Assembly: GCA_903847155.1 (NCBI GenBank) | Contig: CAINCU010000061.1 | Span: 1 to 64,000, forward strand | Length of the DNA stretch: 64,000 bases | Direction: 5' to 3' | Origin: an uncultured Gallionellaceae bacterium | GTDB lineage: Bacteria; Pseudomonadota; Gammaproteobacteria; Burkholderiales; Gallionellaceae | Part shown: piece by piece, positions 35,564-45,377 of the stretch | Layout: each line of letters begins with the position of its first letter | How positions within the stretch are numbered: position 1 is the stretch's first letter | Position numbers and translations under genes: made by a program | Notes under the pieces: model-generated | What the model was told of the DNA's origin: nothing | What the model saw: the letters and a program-made list of their open reading frames with translations, nothing else | Database searches by the model: none

Positions 35564-36243
35564 GGCGAGCCTGTCCCTTTGAACTCGGCGTCTTTATTTT
35601 GCTTCAACAGTGCCTCGGCCTCCTCCACCGTAAGCGATTTCCAGGGCAGCGGTATCAGACCGGGAACGCGCGCCATATAGCGGCGGTAAATGTCGCCGTG
35701 ATAGACCAGCAATTTCTTCTCCTCCAGCCACGATCCGACGAGGAAATAGAGCGTAATGAACACGCTGGATAACAACGTCGTTACGCTCATGTCGCGCGTC
35801 CAGATCAAGACCAAGCCGAAGAAATACCAAGGGTGCCGCACGAAGCGGTGAAACGGAGAAAGATGGAAGTGCTCCTGATCCTCAACCTTACGGACGTGGA
35901 GCTGCAACTGGCGAAGGCCAAGGAATTCCTGCATGTCGTAGCTCTTGAGAGACAGCCAAAAACCAAAGATCGCGGCAAGTGCCAGCCCATTTGCCAGCCA
36001 CGCGGCGATTCCCTGCCAGCGCCACAACATCGGCTCAGGATCGTGGTACGTGAGCCATAAGATCGGCAGTATCAGCAGCGATGCCAGCATGTTGAACATC
36101 AGCCGGTAATACGGCATCAGGTTCGGCCAGTCTGCGGCAACCCTGCGCTTTACCACCAGCGAAGCCAATGCGGAGTGCAGGGCGAAGTACCCGAGCCAGC
36201 AAAATGACAACAACACAATGTCGCGCCAGGCGGATTCAGTCAT
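35554..36243 (-). CDS. Isoprenylcysteine methyltransferase-like (ICMT/PEMT) membrane protein
   Basis: A 229-residue protein with about five membrane helices. The C-terminal segment SPFHRFVRHPWYFFGLVLIW followed by EEKKLLVYHGDIYRRYMARV is the methyltransferase signature of the ICMT/phospholipid-N-methyltransferase family (Arg-His-Pro for SAM contact and the Glu-Glu pair). Bacterial members (including NnrU-like ones) have few known substrates. It is the first gene of the unit with rsgA and is joined to it by a 10-bp overlap. Start at 36243 lacks a strong ribosome binding site. Confidence 0.8.
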   Translation of the reverse strand: MTESAWRDIVLLSFCWLGYFALHSALASLVVKRRVAADWPNLMPYYRLMFNMLASLLILPILWLTYHDPEPMLWRWQGIAAWLANGLALAAIFGFWLSLKSYDMQEFLGLRQLQLHVRKVEDQEHFHLSPFHRFVRHPWYFFGLVLIWTRDMSVTTLLSSVFITLYFLVGSWLEEKKLLVYHGDIYRRYMARVPGLIPLPWKSLTVEEAEALLKQNKDAEFKGTGSPWS

Positions 36244-36336
36244 GCGACATCACCACCTTTCTTCCCTGCCTCGGCAGGAAATGGAAGTCATGATCACCGT
36301 TCACCTGGAAGACATTTCGAGCCTGCGCCATCGATA

Positions 36337-36783
36337 TCAATCTGGTATCTCCGGCTCGACGAGGTTCGCCAGTTGCGCCAGCGACTCTTGCCAGCCGAGG
36401 TAGCACATCTCAAGCGGGATCACCTCTGGCAACCCTTCTTGCACGATAGCGATCTCAGTTCCGCACGACACCTGCGTCAGGGTCACCGTCGTCTTCATTG
36501 CCCCTGGCAAATTCGGATCGTCGAACTTGTCCGAATAACAGATCGTTTTGGATGGCACGAGCTCAAGATACTCGCCGCCGAATGAGTGGCCGTTGCCAGT
36601 CGTAAAATTCGTGAACGACATCCTGAAGGTGCCGCCGACCTTGGCATCCATGTGGTGGACTTGGCAGGTGAAACCGTAGGGCGGAAGCCACTTTGCCATT
36701 GCCTCCGCATTCAGGAAGGCTTTATAGATGCGCTCCGGTTTTGCACGGAGTACGCGATGAATACGAATAGTGCCTGTAGTCAT
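36337..36783 (-). CDS. SRPBCC (AHSA1-type) protein
   Basis: A 148-residue START-like helix-grip protein. It starts MTTGTIRIHRVLRAKPERIYKAF, the classic opening of activator-of-Hsp90/polyketide-cyclase-like proteins, with PYGFTCQVHHMDAKVGGTFRMSF in the middle and CYLGWQESLAQLANLVE at the end. Members bind hydrophobic ligands; the ligand here is not predictable. Gene is complete and alone. Confidence 0.88.
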   Translation of the reverse strand: MTTGTIRIHRVLRAKPERIYKAFLNAEAMAKWLPPYGFTCQVHHMDAKVGGTFRMSFTNFTTGNGHSFGGEYLELVPSKTICYSDKFDDPNLPGAMKTTVTLTQVSCGTEIAIVQEGLPEVIPLEMCYLGWQESLAQLANLVEPEIPD

Positions 36784-36840
36784 GGTCTATGCTCCTTTTG
36801 ATTTATCGCCCAATCAAGGTTGGGAGGCTCACATTAAAAC

Positions 36841-36890
36841 AATTCATGCTGACCCTGTTAGCTGAAATTATTCCGACCTTAACCCCTTTT
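36841..36890 (+). repeat. Directional repeat family 2, two joined fragments
   Basis: AATTCATGCTGACCCTGTTA, GCTGAAATTATTCCGACC, then TTAACCCCTTTT: two tails of the family placed head to tail, directly before a 70-bp hairpin repeat. Confidence 0.5.
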
Positions 36891-36898
36891 ATTTCGTT

Positions 36899-36970
36899 AT
36901 CCCGCAACGCCCGTCAATAGGCGATCTGCATCAACCGCCTTATGGAGAAGCCCGTGTATATTGGCTTCCC
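36899..36970 (+). repeat. 70-bp dispersed hairpin repeat, full copy
   Basis: CGCAACGCCCGTCAATAGGC, GATCTGCATC, a loop, TATGGAGAAGCCCGTGTATA and TTGGCTTCCC. Almost identical in its left arm to the copies at 25888 and 50295. Confidence 0.85.
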
Positions 36971-36997
36971 ATCAATCATGGTTTCAGCAAATGAACA

Positions 36998-37013
36998 TCG
37001 CCCTTGCGGGCGA
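36998..37013. repeat. Short hairpin TCGCCC(N)GGGCGA
   Basis: TCGCCCTTGCGGGCGAC, with a 7-bp stem. It is followed by GCTAATGCGATGCTGCCCC, which resembles repeat family 2. Confidence 0.5.
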
Positions 37014-37051
37014 CATGTAAAAGCTAATGCGATGCTGCCCCAGACAACTGA

Positions 37052-37204
37052 TTACTTCCGCTTTTCAACCACAGTAGATTTTCGCACAACAAAAGGAGTG
37101 CCGGTTTGCTCGGCGAGCTGGCGCGCTTTCTCGGAAGCGCGCATCAGGGCTTGCGGAACCTTTTGCATGTCGGGATCTTTCAGTTGTGAGACTGCGACTT
37201 TCAT
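37052..37204 (-). CDS. 50-residue protein in the DUF4160/DUF2442 cassette
   Basis: A small basic protein starting MKVAVSQLKDPDMQKVPQAL and ending STVVEKRK. It begins 4 bp after the DUF2442 stop, so it is part of the same unit. The helix MRASEKARQLAEQTGTPFVV looks like a dimerisation or DNA-contact helix of an antitoxin. I do not recognise the family, but its tight linkage and coding pattern support a real gene. Confidence 0.6.
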   Translation of the reverse strand: MKVAVSQLKDPDMQKVPQALMRASEKARQLAEQTGTPFVVRKSTVVEKRK

Positions 37205-37208
37205 CGTA

Positions 37209-37490
37209 TCAGGCCGCTTTTTCCAACACGGAATCCGGCATTAGCCTGTTCTGGTACAAGTCGGCAATTGGGAAGCACAAATCATAATTGCCCCAAACCA
37301 ACTCGCCATACTCAATACGAAAAGCCGCGAAGCGTGACGGTTCAAGATAAGCGCGAATGTCGGGGTGGCGCGAAAGCGACAGGAAATGCTTGAAGTCCAC
37401 CGTCTGCACCGTACCGTCATCAAATGATAAGCGAAGCTGATAGTCGCCAACCTGCTCCACCGCCGTGATGTTAAGAATTGCAGGAATCAT
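37209..37490 (-). CDS. DUF2442 domain protein, probable antitoxin-like partner
   Basis: A 93-residue protein with AVEQVGDYQLRLSFDDGTVQTVDF and FAAFRIEYGELVWGNYDLCF, the DUF2442 core. This family often lies directly beside DUF4160, as here, and the pair is suspected to be a type II toxin-antitoxin module. It overlaps the DUF4160 stop by four bases (ATGA). The role is inferred from this coupling. Confidence 0.78.
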   Translation of the reverse strand: MIPAILNITAVEQVGDYQLRLSFDDGTVQTVDFKHFLSLSRHPDIRAYLEPSRFAAFRIEYGELVWGNYDLCFPIADLYQNRLMPDSVLEKAA

Positions 37491-37792
37491 TTCAACCTCC
37501 TTGTGATGCGCTCCGATTTTACCGGTTTGTGCAGCACGAAAAAATCAATCCACTTGCCGACAATCTCTGTGGCGCGAGCGGAAACAAGCTCTTCAAAATA
37601 TCGCATCTCGGTATTAGCCAGCGGGGCGCGTCCGGCGACATCCGTATAGCGAATCTCGGCAATCTCGCCGTTGACCACAATGATCTCGGCGCGAGATTCA
37701 CGTTCCTGAAATTTGCCGTGGACATGCACAGGCTCATGCTCATTGGCATAGAACATAATGATCAAACCAAAATATTCATAGAGCTTGGGCAT
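37487..37792 (-). CDS. DUF4160 domain protein, probable toxin-like partner
   Basis: A 101-residue protein starting MPKLYEYFGLIIMFYANEHE, with PVHVHGKFQERESRAEIIV close behind. The Y-E-Y-F-G-L...H-V-H pattern is the DUF4160 signature. Paired with DUF2442 it resembles a toxin-antitoxin cassette; enzymatic activity is not established. Start 37792 begins the family motif. The open frame continues 28 codons upstream into a repeat, which is not credible coding sequence. Confidence 0.78.
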   Translation of the reverse strand: MPKLYEYFGLIIMFYANEHEPVHVHGKFQERESRAEIIVVNGEIAEIRYTDVAGRAPLANTEMRYFEELVSARATEIVGKWIDFFVLHKPVKSERITRRLK

Positions 37793-37797
37793 TAAAC

Positions 37798-37870
37798 GCT
37801 TCCTTCCACTAGAACGATCTTCGTGCGGCTTTTCTTGCTTTGAAAAACTATTCCGACCCTGGCCCCTTTG
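37798..37870. repeat. Direct repeat, upstream copy (about 73 bp)
   Basis: Begins GCTTCCTTCCACTAGAACGA and ends TTTGAAAAACTATTCCGACC, CTGGCCCCTTT. The last 30 bases are a family 2 element. A near-identical copy lies at 38117-38188. Confidence 0.85.
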
Positions 37871-38069
37871 ATTCAAGCATCAGCCGACCAGCCTTGAATG
37901 CAGCCAACTCCGGCGCAAACGGCGACAGCCCTGCAGCGATCAAGTCGGCGTTCACAAAATTCGGCAACTCCACATCCGTCGGCAAATACTCCCGCGCAAA
38001 AGTCGTCTTGCCCGCCCCGTTCGGGCCAGCGATGATGACGATGCGCTTGGTGTGTGTCGTAGTACTCAT
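37848..38069 (-). pseudogene. Zeta-toxin-like P-loop kinase, truncated by a repeat
   Basis: The first 65 or so residues are well conserved: [20 protein letters not shown] is a Walker A loop, and [20 protein letters not shown] with [11 protein letters not shown] matches the AAA_33/zeta-toxin-like family, whose members are normally about 190-200 residues. After MLE the frame runs directly into a family 2 repeat and ends within a few codons. The catalytic C-terminal two thirds are gone. Likely a remnant of a toxin or sugar-nucleotide kinase gene removed by repeat-mediated deletion. Confidence 0.78.
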
Positions 38070-38082
38070 GCTTTTTCATCTA

Positions 38083-38116
38083 TCGCAAAACAATTGCGAA
38101 GCTGACCCCTTTGATT
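38083..38116 (+). repeat. Directional repeat family 2 copy
   Basis: GCAAAACAATTGCGAAGCTG, then ACCCCTTTGATT. It lies directly upstream of the second direct-repeat copy. Confidence 0.65.
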
Positions 38117-38188
38117 GCTTCCTTCCACTAGAACGATCTTCGTGCGGCTTTTCTTGCTTGAGAAAACTATTGCGATGCTGACCCCGTT
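38117..38188. repeat. Direct repeat, downstream copy (about 72 bp)
   Basis: GCTTCCTTCCACTAGAACGA to CTATTGCGATGCTGACCCC. The first 45 bases are identical to 37798-37842. The pair brackets the truncated zeta-toxin-like frame. Confidence 0.85.
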
Positions 38189-38214
38189 AGCTTGATTATT
38201 CTTGCTTCTGGTTG

Positions 38215-38901
38215 CTAAAAAATGCCCGCCTCTAAGCTATGGATAAAGCCATCGAGTGACGGCGATTTCTGTCTGACATTGATGTACATATCATCGAAAG
38301 ACAACGCATCAATTGTTCGCTGAATTCGATTTCGTTTCTTTGTGTAACGTTTTCCGGCCCGCTTATAGATTTCGTCCAAAATCATTGCCGGCCACCCAAT
38401 TTCAGAAGCTCTAATTTTTTCAAAATCAAAACCTCCAGCCACTATATCGGCACTTGAAATATTTTGATCTATTCGCTGATAGTGGGTTAATTCTTCCAAG
38501 AACCAAGCCTCAACCTCAAGAATAGCCAAATGCAAGTGAATAGGCACACCGCCATTTGGCAAACCTGTCGTCAGATATTTTTGCAAACGAGGTATGTCTT
38601 GATGCGTATGCGGGTATACATCACGAAGGCCAATAATTAGCGAATAACCAGCATTACATAGCGACTGGTATTGATCTGCGATTTGAGATTTAACTTGGTT
38701 ATCCGTATCGCAATTGGCAATCAAGACCTCAACACTAGGATTAGGATGTGAACGCAGTTCAACCAAAGAAAGATGTCCTTTGTGCTGCTTCTGAATATTA
38801 AATGCAATGCCACGCTTGCCCGCCAACTCTTCCAGCAAGCAAATTACAAATTTCTGTTCAGTTAGACCCTCAACGAAGACAGCAAGTTTTTTAGGCATCA
38901 T
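38215..38901 (-). CDS. TOPRIM-like protein (DUF4276/DUF4435-type), partner of an AAA ATPase
   Basis: A 228-residue protein. KKLAVFVEGLTEQKFVI near the N-terminus supplies the TOPRIM-type Glu (residue 11), and ANCDTDNQV supplies an Asp-x-Asp pair (residues 65 and 67), the metal-binding layout of OLD/RloB-like nucleases. The rest is helical (LAILEVEAWFLEELTHYQ, RIQRTIDALSFDDMYINV). The start overlaps the ATPase stop by 11 bases, so the two are a coupled pair. DUF4276-like proteins next to SMC-type ATPases are seen in several anti-phage systems. The nuclease activity is inferred. Its base composition is lower in GC than its neighbours. Confidence 0.72.
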   Translation of the reverse strand: MMPKKLAVFVEGLTEQKFVICLLEELAGKRGIAFNIQKQHKGHLSLVELRSHPNPSVEVLIANCDTDNQVKSQIADQYQSLCNAGYSLIIGLRDVYPHTHQDIPRLQKYLTTGLPNGGVPIHLHLAILEVEAWFLEELTHYQRIDQNISSADIVAGGFDFEKIRASEIGWPAMILDEIYKRAGKRYTKKRNRIQRTIDALSFDDMYINVRQKSPSLDGFIHSLEAGIF

Positions 38902-40036
38902 CTATCTCAGTACTAAAGTAGTCGGATGCGAAAAAATCAAAATTGTTCAAGCCAATGTATTTGAAATGATCGAACTTCTCTTTTGAATTACGCTCGTTGA
39001 ACATTGTTACAGAGCCACCAGTCCGCTTAATAACAGACCAATATGAAAGTGGGACTTTGTTCATTACAAAGCGGTCATTACTCGTCATTACAATCTGCAT
39101 GCCGTGATTTTGCGCCTTAAAAATTAGCAAATCGATTATTGCAACGGCCCGTTCATAATCAAGCCCCTCTCCTATATCATCCACAAGAATCAATTTCTTG
39201 CTCTTTGAGAATGCGCAAACATTTAGATGAATAGTAAGTGCGAGAGCGCGGAACATGCCTTGCGACATATTCATTTGAGGATTTTTGAAGCCCAAATCCT
39301 CTTCTTGAGTAAACATGCAAATTGCTGAAAAGGGCACGTTAATCATTTCCTGAATATTCTCGCTACCCACGTCTGTTAATGAATATCCAAGCGCTTTCAT
39401 ATCTGCAATAATTGCTTTATCAAACTCTTGTCCATACCTCGCAAATGCGGATGAATAAATTCCAACCAAGTTATTGGGATCATCAAATAACGGCGCGTTA
39501 GGATTGCGAAATAGTGATTCAGCTTCGGTTAAGCCAAGAACATGCCCCTTACCAAACTCTGATCCAAACAAATAGATTACGACTCCATTTGCCCAAGCAT
39601 GCAGTTCCATTAAGTATGGATGCTGCTTTTCATCTCTACGATTAACAGCAGCGATTGCATCTGGAGGCAACTTGAAGTCCAAGAATTTTTCTTCCAGCTC
39701 GTAATAAATCTTGCCCGTGCCATCAGAATGACGAACAAGTTTCTCTTCGCCATCTAATACAAGCCTTTCATTTTCAATCGCCCTATTATTGAAGCTTATT
39801 TCATAAGCAAACTCGCGGCCGCTTAAGTTGACAATTGCCGAAAATTTGCATGATTCGAAAGGCGCTTGCTGACCACCAAGTATTTTCGCAAATGAGCTAA
39901 TCACCGACATCAATCTGGTCTTACCAGAAGAGTTTTTCCCAACGATCAAATTGATATTCGAGAAAGTGGCATCCTGAATCGACCAGCACTTTGTTTGCCC
40001 TTCATATTCTGAATAACTTAGCTTTACTAGCGACAT
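38891..40036 (-). CDS. SMC/ABC-type AAA ATPase, probable defence-system sensor
   Basis: A 381-residue ATPase. Walker A is VGKNSSGKT (residues 32-40), the ABC-like signature is MSQGMFRALAL (257-267), Walker B is KLILVDDIGEGLD (281-293), and a downstream IVMTSNDRFV resembles the H-loop region. The middle (about 60-250) is variable, with a helical arm likely to carry recognition. The start at 40036 has AGGAGG before TGGT and ATG, excluding the longer frame. It is first in the pair with the TOPRIM-like gene. The organisation recalls PARIS (AriA/AriB), Gabija and other OLD-type pairs, but I cannot match it to one. Confidence 0.78.
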   Translation of the reverse strand: MSLVKLSYSEYEGQTKCWSIQDATFSNINLIVGKNSSGKTRLMSVISSFAKILGGQQAPFESCKFSAIVNLSGREFAYEISFNNRAIENERLVLDGEEKLVRHSDGTGKIYYELEEKFLDFKLPPDAIAAVNRRDEKQHPYLMELHAWANGVVIYLFGSEFGKGHVLGLTEAESLFRNPNAPLFDDPNNLVGIYSSAFARYGQEFDKAIIADMKALGYSLTDVGSENIQEMINVPFSAICMFTQEEDLGFKNPQMNMSQGMFRALALTIHLNVCAFSKSKKLILVDDIGEGLDYERAVAIIDLLIFKAQNHGMQIVMTSNDRFVMNKVPLSYWSVIKRTGGSVTMFNERNSKEKFDHFKYIGLNNFDFFASDYFSTEIDDA

Positions 40037-40081
40037 ACCACCTCCTAAAATCAAACTGTTTACTACTTATGAGCAATAGGT

Positions 40082-41746
<1,665 letters not shown>

Positions 41747-41825
41747 AATAGCTAAGTCTCGGTTTAAGGTGGATCGGAAAGTGGCGTAGCTTACCGTAAA
41801 GCGGGGGGAAGCAGAATGGTGTTCT

Positions 41826-41851
41826 CCCCTCTCCCGCCTGCGGGAGAGGGG
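41826..41851. repeat. Perfect 11-bp GC-rich hairpin
   Basis: CCCCTCTCCCG, a CCTG loop, CGGGAGAGGGG: a perfect inverted repeat in the divergent gap between ettA and tal. Elements of this sequence are common intergenic palindromes in proteobacterial genomes. It sits in the leader of ettA, where it could affect expression. Confidence 0.6.
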
Positions 41852-41970
41852 ATTTCAGTTTTACTCCCCATATCAGCAACGAATCAATATGTGTCATCTT
41901 GTATGATGACGCGCATGCGAATTTGCCCAATCGATCCCAGCCGTGACGCTACTTACCCGGAGAAGAAACC

Positions 41971-42924
41971 ATGTCCAATCTGCTAGAACAATTGAAATCC
42001 ATGACCGCCATCGTTGCCGATACCGGCGACATTGAAGCGATACGCACCCACCTGCCGGAGGATGCGACCACCAATCCTTCGTTGCTGCTGAAGGCGGCGA
42101 GTTTGCCCGAATATGCACCGTTGATCGCCGATGCGCTGGCGTGGGCAAAATCGCAAAGCAAGGACAGGGAACAACAGGCTCACGACGCGATGGATAAACT
42201 GGCCGTGAATGCCGGGCTGGAAGTGCTGAAGATCGTGCCCGGACGCGTTTCGACCGAAGTGGATGCGCGCCTGTCGTTCAACATGCAGGCCACACTGGCA
42301 AAAGCGCGCAAGCTGATACACCTTTACAACGAGGCTGGCATCCGCAATGAACAGGTGCTGATCAAGGTCGCCTCGACGTGGGAAGGCATACGTGCGGGCG
42401 AGCTTCTCGAACGCGAAGGTATCCACTGCAATCTCACCCTGATGTTCGGCTTCGCGCAAGCGCGCGCCTGTGCCGAAGCGGGCGTGACACTCATCTCGCC
42501 TTTTGTTGGGCGCATTTTTGATTGGCAAAAAGCCAAAGAGGGGCGCTCCGATATTCCGGTTGAAGAAGATATGGGTGTGCTCTCGGTGCACCGCATCTAT
42601 CAGTACTACAAGGAACACGGCTACCCGACCACGGTAATGGGCGCGTCGTTCCGCAACAGCGGCGAGATATTGGCGCTGGCCGGCTGCGACCGCCTGACCA
42701 TCAGTCCTGCGCTACTGCAGGAATTGCAAAGTACACAGGGAACACTGCCACGCCGCTTGCTTTACACAGGCGCAATCAAGTCTCGGCCCGCGTCGATGAC
42801 CGAGGCCGAATTCCGCTGGGAGATGAACGAGGATGCGATGGCCACGGAAAAACTGGCTGAGGGAATTCGCGGATTTACCGCGGATCAGATTAAGCTTGAA
42901 AAAACGTTGTCGGAAAAGCTGTGA
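41971..42924 (+). CDS. tal: Transaldolase (TalB type)
   Basis: A 317-residue cytoplasmic enzyme that moves dihydroxyacetone units between sugar phosphates in the pentose phosphate pathway. [13 protein letters not shown] is the family's first signature, and [12 protein letters not shown] contains the Schiff-base Lys near residue 131. [22 protein letters not shown] and [20 protein letters not shown] are other barrel segments. Length matches E. coli TalB (317). An inverted repeat GTCATC-TTGTAT-GATGAC at 41893-41910, about 60 bp before the start, could be an operator. Confidence 0.97.
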   Translation: MSNLLEQLKSMTAIVADTGDIEAIRTHLPEDATTNPSLLLKAASLPEYAPLIADALAWAKSQSKDREQQAHDAMDKLAVNAGLEVLKIVPGRVSTEVDARLSFNMQATLAKARKLIHLYNEAGIRNEQVLIKVASTWEGIRAGELLEREGIHCNLTLMFGFAQARACAEAGVTLISPFVGRIFDWQKAKEGRSDIPVEEDMGVLSVHRIYQYYKEHGYPTTVMGASFRNSGEILALAGCDRLTISPALLQELQSTQGTLPRRLLYTGAIKSRPASMTEAEFRWEMNEDAMATEKLAEGIRGFTADQIKLEKTLSEKL

Positions 42925-43035
42925 AGTTTCAGGTTCCGTTGCCTTAATCAAAACCACTGGCCGGTTTATTGGTTATCATTCGCCCATAACCAGAGGCACA
43001 GGGAGCAGTTCGGTTTGGACTGGGCGGGATAAGCG

Positions 43036-44712
43036 ATGAACAAGAAAACAAGCGCAAACTCAATGGTGAGCATGATCGGCGGCAATAAAGACGTCGAGAG
43101 CGAATATATCCAATTCGACAAGCTCACCGCGCTGATCATCGACGACATGGGCGCGATGCGCCATGCGCTGCGTTCGCAGTTGCAATGGATGGGGATGAAC
43201 TCGATCAAATGTGTTGCCGATGCTGAGGAGGCATTGCGGCAGATCGAGATTACCCGCTACGACCTGATCTTGTGTGACTACAACCTCAACAAGGCCAGTT
43301 CCGGCCAGCATTTTCTGGAGTATCTGCGCCACGAGCATCTGCTCAGCGCCAAGACGGTGTTCGTGATGGTGACGGCCGAAGCCGAGTATGCCTTTGTCGC
43401 CAATGCCGCCGAGTTCGCACCGGACGACTACATCCTCAAACCCTGCCCCGAAAAGAAGCTGCGCATACGGCTGATGCGGCTGTTCGACCTCCGCAACTTC
43501 CTGTTGCCCGCGATCACAGCGATGGACAAGAAGGACTACGCGCAGGCAATTAGCGAGTGCGATCGGCTGATCGCAATGGTGTCGAACGAACGCTGGGTGT
43601 TGGGCGCGCTCAAACTGAAGGCGGAGGTGCAATATGCCCTCGGCGATACGGAGAACCTGCTTAAGACCTATGAACAGGCTTTGGCCGTACGCAACGACGT
43701 GCCGTGGGTGAAGATCGGCATCGCGCGCGTACGCTTGATGTTGAGCGAGCCAGAAGCCGCCGAACAAATGGTGAAAGAGATCATCGCCGAAAACCCGAAC
43801 TATGTTGCTGCGTATGAGTTGCTGGCCGAGATCAAGCGCTCGCAGAAGGACGAGGAAGGCGCCTACCAGTTGATGGAGCAATCGGCCAAGATATTGCCGA
43901 CAGCAAAGCGTTTCCGTTCCACTTCCGAATCGGCTTTCCTGTTGGGAAAAATGGACGAGGCGAAGAATTTTTCCAAATCGGCGATCAAGCTGTCGGGCGG
44001 CTCCATGACCGAGCGCTCCGACGATTACTTGTCGCTGGCGCAGATACAGATCGACATGGGCGACCATCAGGACGCCATCACCACGCTGGAAAAGAATGCG
44101 CGCAAGTTCGAGGAAAAGGGTTCGTTCGGCATCTCCAAGAATGCCATCCTGGCGCAGGCTTATTCCGATGCAGGCGATAACGCGACAGCCAAGAGATTGC
44201 TTGATAGATCACAGAGACTGCTGACCCCCGAGAGCAGTAGTGCGGCCATGAACGTGCTGGGCAAGGCCGCATTCAAGATGGGCGACTCCATCCTTGGCCT
44301 GAAGATGCTGACGCAGGCGGTGCAGTCCAGTGGCATGGAGCGGGAGCGCATCGAGCGCCATGTCACTAAATCGATGATCGACACCGGACAGCAAGACAAG
44401 GTCGATGAAGTCATCGATGCCGGACAGAAGCGCATACTGGTGCTGGTGGATGAGGCGAAGAAATTGATGCACGTGGCGCAATTTGAAGCCGCTTACCAGA
44501 AGATCCTCGAAGCGCTGAAGATTCAGGACGAAAATATCGAGGCTTTGCTGCTGGCGGCACAGCTCCACTTGCTGTGGCTGAAGCGGGAAGGTATCAACAA
44601 AGAGGTGCAGGAACGCGCCAAGAATTATCTGGCGACACTAGACAAGCTGGTGCCGTCCAATGAAAAGGTGATGGGCTTCTACCGCTTCTACGACCAACTA
44701 CCGGGGGCATGA
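43036..44712 (+). CDS. Response regulator with long C-terminal TPR domain
   Basis: A 558-residue soluble protein. The receiver domain (about 30-150) has LIIDDMGAMRHAL, the phospho-acceptor in LILCDYNLNKA and the conserved Lys in DYILKPCPEKK. It is followed by about ten TPR-like helical repeats (NPNYVAAYELLAEIKRSQKD, GVFQ-like helices and a C-terminal AKNYLATLDKLVPSNEKVMG). It has no DNA-binding domain. This design, receiver plus TPR, is found in regulators acting by protein contacts (for example type IV pili or flagella). It overlaps the following histidine-kinase gene by four bases. Confidence 0.9.
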   Translation: MNKKTSANSMVSMIGGNKDVESEYIQFDKLTALIIDDMGAMRHALRSQLQWMGMNSIKCVADAEEALRQIEITRYDLILCDYNLNKASSGQHFLEYLRHEHLLSAKTVFVMVTAEAEYAFVANAAEFAPDDYILKPCPEKKLRIRLMRLFDLRNFLLPAITAMDKKDYAQAISECDRLIAMVSNERWVLGALKLKAEVQYALGDTENLLKTYEQALAVRNDVPWVKIGIARVRLMLSEPEAAEQMVKEIIAENPNYVAAYELLAEIKRSQKDEEGAYQLMEQSAKILPTAKRFRSTSESAFLLGKMDEAKNFSKSAIKLSGGSMTERSDDYLSLAQIQIDMGDHQDAITTLEKNARKFEEKGSFGISKNAILAQAYSDAGDNATAKRLLDRSQRLLTPESSSAAMNVLGKAAFKMGDSILGLKMLTQAVQSSGMERERIERHVTKSMIDTGQQDKVDEVIDAGQKRILVLVDEAKKLMHVAQFEAAYQKILEALKIQDENIEALLLAAQLHLLWLKREGINKEVQERAKNYLATLDKLVPSNEKVMGFYRFYDQLPGA

Positions 44713-45377
44713 TGCAGCAAACCTTATCCGCACTGGTGATCCACGACATCAAGAATTCTCTGGCGCTGCTGGAGGCCGATCTGGAGCAACTCAACCATCA
44801 CCCTGACATGCCGGAAGAGGCGCGCAAAGCCTACCAGCGCTGCATTGAACTGAAAAACCGCCTGATCAGTTTCCTCACACTCTACAAACAAGAGCAAGGC
44901 AAATTGAAGCCCAACGTCGACGAGGTCGAGTTGACCGAATTCCTTGACGACATGATAGCCAGCAGCCAGTCGGTGACGATGGGCAGCAAGCACGGCCATG
45001 TCATCGAGGTGCGGGTAGATGAGGACAAGATCAGGATCGCACCCGGGGTGAAGCACAAGGGCGTCGCCTCGTTCGACGAATATCTGGTCGACATGGCGCT
45101 CGAATCCGCACTGAACAATGCCGTGCGTTATGCCTCGAACAAAGTGGACATCTGGTTCGAGCAGGATGCGAATCGTCTGACCTTCTTCGTGCTGGATGAT
45201 GGACCCGGGCTGACGCCTTCCGAACCAGAGGCCTCAGCCGAGTCTACCTCTTCCACCGGTCTTGGGCTGTCGCTGTGTAATGCGGTCACCGAAACACACG
45301 GCGGCGGCAACGTGAGCCTTGCCGATGCACCCGGTGGCGGTGCGTTATTCACGATGGGTTTTAATTTGCTTGGGTGA
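44709..45377 (+). CDS. Soluble histidine kinase without a sensor domain
   Basis: A 222-residue kinase. It starts almost directly with the H box LVIHDIKNSLALLEADLEQL, so the phospho-accepting His is at about residue 12. The HATPase half has ESALNNAVRYASNKVDIWFEQ (N box), DDGPGLTPSE (G1) and GLGLSLCNAVTETHGG (G2). There is no sensor or membrane region; its input presumably comes from partners. Its coupling (ATGATG overlap) to the receiver-TPR gene suggests that the two form one phosphorelay. Confidence 0.9.
   Translation: MMQQTLSALVIHDIKNSLALLEADLEQLNHHPDMPEEARKAYQRCIELKNRLISFLTLYKQEQGKLKPNVDEVELTEFLDDMIASSQSVTMGSKHGHVIEVRVDEDKIRIAPGVKHKGVASFDEYLVDMALESALNNAVRYASNKVDIWFEQDANRLTFFVLDDGPGLTPSEPEASAESTSSTGLGLSLCNAVTETHGGGNVSLADAPGGGALFTMGFNLLG

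Noticed and set aside
26000-40000. Prophage or complete insertion sequence in the accessory region
   Set aside because: No integrase, transposase, capsid or terminase gene was found; only short non-coding repeats.
43060-44067. 335-codon minus-strand frame
   Set aside because: Lies wholly within the receiver-TPR gene on the opposite strand, and its composition is not protein-like.
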